Source: CAYGLV01 sp964351025
GTDB lineage: Bacteria; Actinomycetota; Thermoleophilia; Gaiellales; Gaiellaceae
DNA: 8,759 bases
Direction of reading: 5' to 3'
Assembly (NCBI GenBank): GCA_964351025.1
Contig: CAYGLV010000077.1
Span: forward strand, 1-8,759
This document shows positions 1-5,289 of the stretch, one piece after another. Positions within the stretch are counted from its first letter, which is position 1. Every line of letters begins with the position of its first letter. Both the position numbers and the translations under genes were made by a program. The notes below the pieces were generated by a model. The model did not search any database. It saw only the letters and a list, made by a program, of their open reading frames with translations, and was not told the origin of the DNA.

Positions 1-527
1 CCGTGGAAGCGATGCTGGCGTACGGCCGCGGTGATGATTCGCCACCAAGAGAGGTGATAGAGGCCGACGCGCTTGAGTTTCCGCTTGTCTACCGACACTG
101 GTGAGTCGGTCCGGAGCGCGGTGATCTGGTTCGAGATCGTGAGGACGGCGTCGAAGTCCTGTTCCCGAGCCAGGTCGAGGTACCGGCCGACCTGCTCGGC
201 CTGGAGGACGGCGCTGCCCGTCTTGACCTCGACCAACGCGCGCCAGCGCGTGCTCCCGCGTTCGACGACGACTGCTCCGTCCGGGATGGAAACCTTTCCG
301 TCCCCATCTTTCAACTGGATCTCGACGAAGGTCGAGAGGCGACCTTTCGGCGCGCCGACCTCACTGAGGAGGGCTCGCCCGAACTCTGGCACCGCGGCCA
401 CTACTGCTAGGAGGGCCGACGTCGCCCGACGTTCCTGCTCTTCTTGACCGCGGATGCCGGCGACCGGGATCAGCCGCGCCGGCTGCCAGCTGTCCTGTCG
501 GTTCGTCGGCGCCTCGTCTGATGGCAT
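1..527 (-). CDS. PD-(D/E)XK-like nuclease-fold protein, 3' end beyond window
   Basis: This reading frame is open from the left edge up to 590, where an in-frame TGA closes it. The first ATG is at 527-525, giving 175 residues in the window; a TTG directly precedes it. No strong Shine-Dalgarno is seen. The N-terminal third reads ARLIPVAGIRGQEEQERR and TSALLAVVAAVPEFGRALL, and I recall similar openings in uncharacterised actinobacterial proteins. Near residue 85-110 there is a PD...(16)...EVK arrangement (IPDGAVVVERG, then ALVEVKTG), as in PD-(D/E)XK-fold nucleases. It is followed by a helix (QAEQVGRYLDLAREQ), a strand (FDAVLTISN) and a Trp-rich stretch (HLSWWRII). Function is unknown; a DNA-handling or defence role is inferred from the fold and the neighbours. 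It follows the NERD gene on the same strand with a gap of 97 bases. Coding is supported by conservative, motif-bearing sequence, unlike the Arg/Ser-rich translations of the other frames here. Confidence 0.78.
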   Translation of the reverse strand, partial: MPSDEAPTNRQDSWQPARLIPVAGIRGQEEQERRATSALLAVVAAVPEFGRALLSEVGAPKGRLSTFVEIQLKDGDGKVSIPDGAVVVERGSTRWRALVEVKTGSAVLQAEQVGRYLDLAREQDFDAVLTISNQITALRTDSPVSVDKRKLKRVGLYHLSWWRIITAAVRQHRFH

Positions 528-565
528 CAATGCGGACTCTACGCCGAGCGCCGGGAAGATTCGAG

Positions 566-584
566 GCCACCCTCGATCGGTGGC
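566..584. terminator. GC-rich hairpin between NERD gene and PD-(D/E)XK gene
   Basis: A perfect 6-bp inverted repeat GCCACC/GGTGGC with a 7-base loop lies in the 97-base gap between the NERD stop and the next minus-strand gene. There is no T-run, so it could be a Rho-independent-like actinobacterial terminator, an attenuating hairpin or a protein site. The structure is seen; its role is a guess. Confidence 0.3.
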
Positions 585-624
585 GCCGGTTCAACCCGGA
601 AAGGGCGTCGCCCACCGATCTACC

Positions 625-1392
625 TCACTGACGCACGAACACAGCGCTCGCCGCCGGTACGTCGATCCGCTCGCCGCGGTATTCGCGGGACGTCTGGAGC
701 CAGTCGGCGAGTTGGTGGCGCGGCACGACCCAAACGTTGCCCTTCTTCACCGGTTGGTCGCCGTTCGGCACGCAAACGGCGGCGGTCACCCACCCGATAC
801 CAGTCAGGTCGCGGACCTCCATGGCGGCACCAATGGCCTGCGAACCCGATGCAGCGCGGTAGCTCCCGCTCTTCGTTTCGACGGCGAACGCGCCGGTGGG
901 CGCGATCGCGATGTGGTCGATGTTCCCGCCGTACTCCTTCTCCCAGTTGTGCGTCACGAACCACTCTGGTGGCAGCTGCTTGAGTTCCTCGCTCACCGCA
1001 ATCTCGGACTCGGCTCCGACGAGGTAGTCGAGCACGATGTCGCCGCGTCGGTCGAGCTCGATAAGAAGCATGATGCTGAGCCCGAAGAGCGCCAGAACGG
1101 CAACCAGCCCTTCCGGGTTGCGCGACCAGCCCGCGAGTGCGGCCGTGACCAACAGCGCGAGAACGGCCAATTGAACCGCCACGAGCGACAGCAACTTCGC
1201 GGCCTCCAGTTGTCCTTGACGACGTACGTGTCCTGCCGCGACGCCCGGCAACTCGATCGGGCGCATCCGTGCCGCGAGTCCAGCGGTGACGCCACCGGCG
1301 ATTCCGACCGCCAGCCAGGGCGCCCCCGTCAGCGCGTACAGAAGCGCGATCAGGTACCCAAAGACGGCAACGGCAAACTCCCAAGTGCGCAC
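625..1392 (-). CDS. Membrane-anchored NERD-domain nuclease-like protein, copy 1
   Basis: The protein has 255 residues. The first ~112 carry three to four hydrophobic segments (about 5-22, 24-40, 66-88 and 95-111). The rest is a NERD (nuclease-related) domain with GNIDHIAI at 156-163 and the strand AFAVETKSG. D159, E172 and K174 match the D...ExK core of the PD-(D/E)XK fold, so catalysis is plausible, with the domain predicted on the cytoplasmic side. I chose GTG at 1392 because AGGAG lies 5 bases upstream. GTG at 1398 aligns with the ATG of the second copy and is also possible, and the frame stays open to a GTG at 1473. That longer version would add a CDCKTC stretch. About 80 % of residues match copy 2 by eye, and the best conserved parts are the membrane linker and the NERD core. 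It lies downstream of an integrase remnant and a zinc-ribbon gene. NERD proteins are known as accessory, often plasmid- or island-borne, proteins of poorly defined role. Confidence 0.88.
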   Translation of the reverse strand: MRTWEFAVAVFGYLIALLYALTGAPWLAVGIAGGVTAGLAARMRPIELPGVAAGHVRRQGQLEAAKLLSLVAVQLAVLALLVTAALAGWSRNPEGLVAVLALFGLSIMLLIELDRRGDIVLDYLVGAESEIAVSEELKQLPPEWFVTHNWEKEYGGNIDHIAIAPTGAFAVETKSGSYRAASGSQAIGAAMEVRDLTGIGWVTAAVCVPNGDQPVKKGNVWVVPRHQLADWLQTSREYRGERIDVPAASAVFVRQ

Positions 1393-1549
1393 CCTCACTC
1401 CTGGTTCATCGGCAGGCACGAGCCCTGGCACAAGAGGGCCGCGGCAGGTCTTGCAATCACACAAACCTGCCACTACCCCGAACCGCGTCCCGAGCCAAGG
1501 CCCCGGATCGCGGACGAATACAAAGAAAGGCCCATACGGGATTCAGACC

Positions 1550-1570
1550 TGCCTGCAAATAGGCATTTTT
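1550..1570 (+). terminator. Short hairpin followed by T5
   Basis: TGCCT-(6)-AGGCA is followed directly by TTTTT, which has the form of a weak intrinsic terminator reading on the plus strand. No plus-strand gene lies upstream of it, so it could instead be part of a recombination or protein-binding site. The stem has only 5 bp. Confidence 0.25.
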
Positions 1571-1579
1571 GGGGCTGTG

Positions 1580-1603
1580 GGTGTGCACCGGGGTGTGCAC
1601 CGC
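1580..1603. repeat. 12-bp tandem repeat of a hyphenated palindrome
   Basis: GGTGTGCACCGG is followed at once by GGTGTGCACCGC. Each unit contains GGTG-TG-CACC, an inverted repeat with a 2-base centre, so two dimer-type half-site pairs are stacked at a 12-bp period. The repeat sits just 3' of the zinc-ribbon gene and near an integrase remnant. An integrase/Xis arm site or a repressor operator is possible. The repeat is directly visible; its function is not. Confidence 0.55.
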
Positions 1604-1617
1604 ACGCGCAAGCCTGG

Positions 1618-1965
1618 TCACCTGCGGTCGAAGTTGTCGAGGTTGTGCGCTCCGGCATCGACCGTCGCGTCCCGCTCATGAGCGAAGTCCTCGGACACAT
1701 CGACGAAGTCGCCGAGCTTTCCTCGCCGCTCCCACCGCCACATTCCGTTTTCCGTCTCGAAAACGTAAGCGGCGTCTCCGAGCTTATACTCGCCCTGCGT
1801 CGGAGCCGCGGCCACGTACTGCACGGCTTGCTGACGACCGCAGAAGTTGCAGACTGCGGATTCCGGAACCTCGTTTCGGTCGGTAAGGATCTCCTGCCAC
1901 CGATTCAGCTCGAACTTGTGGCCGCAGTCGAGCATCCAGGCACGTGGAGGCTTAGACGGCGTCAC
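1618..1965 (-). CDS. Small zinc-ribbon-like protein coupled to integrase remnant
   Basis: The protein has 115 residues from a GTG at 1965. That GTG overlaps the TGA of the integrase remnant (GTGA), a layout typical of translational coupling. ATG at residue 11 (1935) is an alternative start. A Cys/His set (LDCGHKFEL at about 13-21 and VCNFCG at about 37-42) could form a treble-clef or zinc-ribbon site. The C-terminal half is charged and rich in aromatics (DAAYVFETENGMWRWERR) and unrecognised. No homologous gene lies between the intact integrase and NERD copy 2, where only 65 bases remain. I do not recognise the family. A small DNA- or RNA-binding accessory factor of the element is a guess. The open frame extends upstream to 2163, but that part is antisense to, or out of frame with, other coding sequence. 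Confidence 0.65.
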   Translation of the reverse strand: MTPSKPPRAWMLDCGHKFELNRWQEILTDRNEVPESAVCNFCGRQQAVQYVAAAPTQGEYKLGDAAYVFETENGMWRWERRGKLGDFVDVSEDFAHERDATVDAGAHNLDNFDRR

Positions 1966-2081
1966 GCGATCATCGTCCCGTAGTTCAGTTCGTGCTCGTC
2001 CACGAGCACATGCGTGTACGTGTTGGCAGTGACCGAGAGGTTCCGCTGCCCAACGTGCTCGCCAATCCGTGCCCACGGCAA
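1962..2081 (-). pseudogene. Tyrosine integrase C-terminal remnant
   Basis: Reading down from about 2081, the frame gives LPWARIGEHVGQRN, then LSVTANTYTHVLVDEHELNY and a stop at 1962. It aligns without gaps to the last ~37 residues of the intact integrase in this window (PWARIGEHVGQRN, TANTYTHVL, then T/V-DE-EL-Y). It includes the catalytic tyrosine of the TANTY motif and the same Gln where most family members have His/Trp. DNA similarity to the intact gene (6150-6247) is roughly four fifths by eye. It ends sharply near 2077-2079, where the 3' end of the KAP gene begins. The R, K and HxxR catalytic parts are missing, so the fragment cannot recombine DNA. It marks a past deletion or cargo insertion that cut an integrase gene. 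Confidence 0.85.
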
Positions 2082-2083
2082 GA

Positions 2084-2989
2084 CTAGTCATCCTCGAAGT
2101 CTTTAGGTCGCCATCCGCTGAGGTACCTCTCGGCCAGATCGAGGAAATCCTTGGCGTCCTCACTCCTACACGCCTTAAGACCGTTAATCCGCTCCTTTAG
2201 AGTGACCTCGTCACCGTAGAGCTCGATCAGGGCGTCCCAGGCTAGGCGTGTGGACCGCCGAACGGCCCGACTACCCATCGTTTGGCTTGTAACCTCGCTC
2301 CGAGCGCCCCTAAGAATGGCCAGAGTGAGTTGGGGCAAGTCGTCGATCACCAGCGGCTCTTCCGACAGCTCGGCCTCGCGCTTCGCCAAGAGAAATACCC
2401 TCACAAGGTCGCGTTCCGCCGCGAGGTCTTCGACCGACGCAGATCGGACGTCGGCGCGCCAGGCTCTCTCGAACTCGGCAGCCGCTGCCTCCGAAACGAG
2501 CTTGCGGCCTGCTCCTTCCCGATAGCCGACATCGCTAATCAGCTCGAGCTTGGCAGAGAGCGACTCCACTTCCGGCAGGATGCGACGCACGGCTGCTTCC
2601 ACTGCAGCCGGGTCGCCCAGCGCCCTGAGCAGGCGATACGTGACGCGGCTAACGACAAGGCGGGTGTCGAGGTCGAACATGCCTCGCTGTCGCTCTGGAA
2701 GATCAGGTAGGAGATTCAGAAGCACGATCGTCCCCGGCACCACATGTTCGGACGCGTATTGATCCTCGTACGCTTCCAGACGAGCGATTACGTCTTGCAG
2801 TCGCTCCGGATCAAGCGACCGGAGGTAGTTATCGAGGGCGTCACGGTCGGCCATGAATGCCCAGGCCTTCTCGGCGTCGGCGAACGCCTGCAGCCCCTCA
2901 CCCGCCACGCGCTCCAAGTAGAGCCGCAAAAATTTCCTCGTGAGCGACACGACGCTCTCGTAGCCACCGGCTCTTCCAGTCGCCCCCAT
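2084..2989 (-). CDS. C-terminal part of KAP NTPase, displaced by frameshift
   Basis: The frame is open from an ATG at 2989, but the first ~20 residues (MGATGRAGGYESVV...) are the KAP gene read out of frame. No Shine-Dalgarno precedes that ATG. From about 2932 on the sequence is protein-like: LRLYLERVAGEGLQAFADAE, then AFMADRDALDNYLRSLDPER and a helical, charged tail ending SGWRPKDFEDD. In KAP NTPases the signature DW..RWR.ERRV is normally followed by F..YF/YL and then a helix of this kind. Here the first half of that signature lies in the other frame (SHYGGDWKSRWLRERRVAHEE). The two frames overlap by 92 bases and rejoin perfectly if one T is removed from the T5 run (plus-strand A5 at 2928-2932), giving 688 residues in all. 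This entry is therefore most likely not a separate gene. The stop TAG touches the integrase remnant. Confidence 0.75.
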   Translation of the reverse strand: MGATGRAGGYESVVSLTRKFLRLYLERVAGEGLQAFADAEKAWAFMADRDALDNYLRSLDPERLQDVIARLEAYEDQYASEHVVPGTIVLLNLLPDLPERQRGMFDLDTRLVVSRVTYRLLRALGDPAAVEAAVRRILPEVESLSAKLELISDVGYREGAGRKLVSEAAAAEFERAWRADVRSASVEDLAAERDLVRVFLLAKREAELSEEPLVIDDLPQLTLAILRGARSEVTSQTMGSRAVRRSTRLAWDALIELYGDEVTLKERINGLKACRSEDAKDFLDLAERYLSGWRPKDFEDD

Positions 2990-4151
2990 AGTGGCTGCCG
3001 CCGATATGCCTCTGGGCAGCTGGAAAGAGGCGCTCGATCATCGCGCGCACAACATCGGCATGGTCTCCGGCAGCCTCAAACAAACCCTCGATCTGCGCTT
3101 TGAAGTGCTCCGGGTCGCGGAACCCCCCATACGAAACCTCTGATGTCGTGGTAAGCCCGTCGACCCCGCTGTGCAAGCGCCCGAACACGTCGGGTATGAA
3201 CACCCGCACGGCTTCGAGCGCGAGCACGTCGGCGAGCGCGATCTCTCCGTTGAGAGCCATCACGGTCCCGTGGATCGAAGCGGCATATCGCCGAACGTCC
3301 CGCATGTTCCGAATGAGTGGCCGGACGATCTCCATGAAAACGTCAGGCCAGACTTCTTCCTCGAAAGGACCTCTGTTCTCGACGTCGGCAAGAGCGCCGT
3401 TCACCGCAGAGAAGATCTGCCGGTTAAGCACGTGGTCAGGGACTGCCGGGAGGTCGACCGCGAGCTGAAGAATCTTTTCGAGATAGTCACGGCCCGGTAT
3501 CCCCTGCTCAGCGAGCGCCTCTTCAACACGTACTCGGTCAAAGGCCACGATGTAGATGATGTTGGGAAAGCTGGCAGTCAGTCGCACCAGCTTGAAAACA
3601 TCTCGTATTTCCGAGGTCGAGAGCCGGTCGATGTCGTCGATCACGACAGCGATGGGCTTATCGAGAGCGGCCAGCGCCTGCACGAGCTTGGCGCGGCGGC
3701 CACCGACACCTTCCTTCCGACGCTGAAGGATCTTGCTGAGGATCTTCGTGGCGCCGCGGCCTCGCTCGATCCAAGGCCCAACGAGCGGAAGCCAGGCCAT
3801 CCCAGAGAACGTCTCGCCGTATTCCTCGAGATCCCTTCCGACGTCGGCGAGGCCGGGACGGATCTTCAGTTGGGCGGCGAGCTCGACGAAGAAACTCTCG
3901 ACGAGTTGCTCCGCGCCGCTGAACATCCACGGGTTGAAGTCGAGGATCGCTGCGCCCGCGTTGGCAAGGTCGTTCCGGGCAAGGTTGATGAAGGACGTCT
4001 TGCCGGCCCCCCACGATCCGAGGACACCGACGACGAGCCCCTCCGCTGCATCGATCGAGAGAACTTGGCCGACGAACGATGTCGCGAGGTGTGATCTGCC
4101 GAGGACATCGTCCTCGTGCTCGCGAATCGGATTGTCGCCTGCGACGCTCAC
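2898..4151 (-). CDS. KAP-family P-loop NTPase, N-terminal and ATPase part
   Basis: The frame gives 417 residues from a GTG with GGAGG 5 bases upstream. Walker A is GSWGAGKT at 45-52, followed by the KAP-typical FNPWMFSG at 72-79. Walker B is IAVVIDDIDRL at 167-177, and a sensor-like stretch follows (FPNIIYIVAFDRVRVE). The opening NPIREHEDDVLGRS is also typical of KAP proteins. The membrane hairpin that some KAP proteins carry between Walker A and B is weak here (SGMAWLPLVGPW only). KAP proteins are STAND-like ATPases. F-plasmid PifA, a phage-exclusion protein, is a known member, and bacterial members are common in mobile and defence loci. After SRWLRERRVAHEEIF the frame turns to nonsense and stops, while the true continuation lies in the next frame (2084-2932). 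It could be a disrupted gene, a sequence error in a homopolymer, or a frameshifted product. An SOS box precedes it. Confidence 0.88.
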   Translation of the reverse strand: MSVAGDNPIREHEDDVLGRSHLATSFVGQVLSIDAAEGLVVGVLGSWGAGKTSFINLARNDLANAGAAILDFNPWMFSGAEQLVESFFVELAAQLKIRPGLADVGRDLEEYGETFSGMAWLPLVGPWIERGRGATKILSKILQRRKEGVGGRRAKLVQALAALDKPIAVVIDDIDRLSTSEIRDVFKLVRLTASFPNIIYIVAFDRVRVEEALAEQGIPGRDYLEKILQLAVDLPAVPDHVLNRQIFSAVNGALADVENRGPFEEEVWPDVFMEIVRPLIRNMRDVRRYAASIHGTVMALNGEIALADVLALEAVRVFIPDVFGRLHSGVDGLTTTSEVSYGGFRDPEHFKAQIEGLFEAAGDHADVVRAMIERLFPAAQRHIGGSHYGGDWKSRWLRERRVAHEEIFAALLGARGG

Positions 4152-4155
4152 ACGG

Positions 4156-4160
4156 CCTCC
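4156..4160 (-). promoter_or_regulatory. Ribosome binding site of KAP gene
   Basis: GGAGG on the minus strand, with a near-optimal gap to the GTG at 4151, fixes this start. No better in-frame start has such a site. Confidence 0.7.
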
Positions 4161-4204
4161 GCTCGGACAGGTTCGGCGACCGCGAACTCAGTGAGCCGCA
4201 AGGT

Positions 4205-4216
4205 GAACATACGTTC
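4205..4216. promoter_or_regulatory. LexA/SOS box upstream of KAP gene
   Basis: GAACATACGTTC is a perfect GAAC-N4-GTTC dyad. Its centre fits the RNRY preference of the gram-positive LexA consensus CGAACRNRYGTTCG, and on the plus strand the following G also fits. It lies 53 bases upstream of the KAP start. On the minus strand it overlaps TATGTT, a possible -10 element, so bound LexA would block KAP transcription. It is 234 bases from the erm start and less likely to control that gene. No other perfect copy was found in the window. Confidence 0.6.
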
Positions 4217-4418
4217 GATTCTAGATGTGGCGGCCGACGGTGCCAGTCAAGCTTGGCGACCGGCCTGAATCGGACGCGCGCCGTGCCGCGCGAGAGCGAG
4301 GCGCTGTCCTTGCACGCCACGATCCCGACGCGCCCGCGCGAGCCGGTTGCGCGGCCGAGGCCCGTGCTCGCCGGCCGCTCCCGCGTCGGGCCCGCTTCCA
4401 GCTTCGGCGGCCAGGCGA
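4217..4418. other. Divergent intergenic region, no gene seen
   Basis: This GC-rich stretch between the SOS box and the erm promoter candidate has open frames on both strands. All of them translate to Arg/Ala/Pro-rich sequence without recognisable motifs, so they are taken as noncoding. It may hold an erm leader or decayed sequence. Nothing specific can be named. Confidence 0.5.
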
Positions 4419-4424
4419 TAGGAT
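4396..4424 (+). promoter_or_regulatory. Candidate erm promoter
   Basis: TAGGAT at 4419-4424 fits the actinobacterial TANNNT -10 pattern. TTCCAG at 4396, 17 bases further upstream, is a poor -35. Transcription would start near 4431 and give a leader of only about 20 bases before the GTG. Support is modest. Confidence 0.35.
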
Positions 4425-4450
4425 CGGGAGCGTGACCATGTGGGCCTTCC

Positions 4451-5236
4451 GTGTCCGTTCGGCGGCCGCCTTCCGGCGGCGCCGCTCGCGGGCAGCACTT
4501 CCTTCGAAGTAGCAGCCTCGCCGACACGCTCGTAGCAGAAGCCGGGATCGCCCCAGGCGAACTCGTCGTCGACGTCGGCGCCGGCCGGGGTGCCCTGACC
4601 GGTGCGCTCCGGCGTGCGGATGCGCGCGTCATCGCGCTCGAGATCGACGCGGCTCTCGCCGCTGGTCTGAGGCGACGGTTCGACAACGATGCTCGGGTAG
4701 CGGTCGTCGCGGCCGATGCACGGACGTGGCCGTGGCCGGCTGAGCCGTTCTCCGTGGTTGCCAATCTGCCGTTTGCCGGCGCGGCGGCGGTCCTGCGTTC
4801 TCTGCTCGACGACCCGAACGCGTCGCTGCAGTCCGCCTACGTCATCGTGCAGTGGGAGTTCGCGGCGAAGCGTGCAGCGACCTGCCCGGTGACGCTGCAG
4901 GGCGTTTACTGGGCGGCGTGGTGGAGGCTCGCGGTCGCGAGGAGGCTCGCGCCCGCGGCGTTTGCGCCGCCGCCGCCCGTCGTCTCGGCCGTGCTCGCGA
5001 TCGAACCGCGCGACACACCTCTCGTGCCCCGCTCAGAACATGCCCTGTACCGCACATTCCTGGAACGCGCGTGGGCCGACAAGCCCCTTCGAATGACGCT
5101 GCGGGGAACGCTAGGCCCGCGCGAGCTGAAGCTCCTTGCCGCCGCCAACGGCTTCGACGACCGCGCGCTTCCGCGCGACATCGACGCGCGCCAGTGGGCT
5201 GCCATCTACCGCCGGTGGCGTTTGCAACGACGATGA
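4451..5236 (+). CDS. erm: Erm/KsgA-family rRNA adenine N6-methyltransferase
   Basis: The protein has 261 residues and is of normal Erm length. RGQHFLRS at 13-20 matches the Erm GQ(N/H)FL opening. SAM motif I is VVDVGAGRGALTGAL (39-53), the acidic post-I residue is in ALEID (62-66), motif III is AADA (87-90), and the catalytic motif IV is NLPF (105-108). A C-terminal AFAPPPPVVSAVLAI block is characteristic of the family. The N-L-P-F form, the VQWEFAAKRA helix and the Pro-rich loop favour Erm (23S rRNA A2058 N6-methylation, MLS resistance) over KsgA (16S rRNA), but the target cannot be proved from sequence. The start is GTG at 4451; it is the only choice after an in-frame TGA at 4433, and there is no good Shine-Dalgarno, which suggests short-leader or weak initiation. 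The gene diverges from KAP and converges on NERD copy 2 with a 53-base gap. Flanking direct repeats suggest it may be element cargo. Confidence 0.85.
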   Translation: MSVRRPPSGGAARGQHFLRSSSLADTLVAEAGIAPGELVVDVGAGRGALTGALRRADARVIALEIDAALAAGLRRRFDNDARVAVVAADARTWPWPAEPFSVVANLPFAGAAAVLRSLLDDPNASLQSAYVIVQWEFAAKRAATCPVTLQGVYWAAWWRLAVARRLAPAAFAPPPPVVSAVLAIEPRDTPLVPRSEHALYRTFLERAWADKPLRMTLRGTLGPRELKLLAAANGFDDRALPRDIDARQWAAIYRRWRLQRR

Positions 5237-5289
5237 TCGACGGGAATCGGGCGGGGCCATGCGTCGGGAGATCTGCTCATCGCTCTACG

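Larger units (their letters stand above)
1393..1617. other. Noncoding gap with tandem palindromes and a hairpin
   Basis: This 225-base stretch separates the zinc-ribbon gene from NERD copy 1. The part nearest the NERD gene (to roughly 1436) still resembles the DNA upstream of NERD copy 2, and the rest has no counterpart there. It holds a 12-bp tandem repeat (1580-1603), a short hairpin followed by T5 (1550-1570) and a degenerate T-arm-like stretch (1529-1552, minus strand). No convincing small gene is seen. The in-frame extension of the NERD gene up to 1473 encodes a CxCxxC motif and might be real N-terminal sequence. Confidence 0.5.

Noticed and set aside
1864..1880. GAACctcgTTTC as a second SOS-like site
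   Set aside because: It has one core mismatch and lies inside the zinc-ribbon gene, with no promoter nearby.
454..1983. Long plus-strand open frame of 509 codons
   Set aside because: It is antisense to the NERD and zinc-ribbon genes. Composition is Arg/Pro/His-rich without motifs, and the open frame is a by-product of GC-rich codon bias.
3171..4094. Plus-strand frame opposite the KAP gene
   Set aside because: The minus strand carries Walker A, Walker B and other KAP motifs. This frame is the mirror of that coding sequence.
3658..4764. Minus-strand frame of 368 codons across the KAP start and erm
   Set aside because: It is Arg/Ser/Pro-rich, crosses a divergent intergenic region, and reads KAP out of frame and erm in antisense.
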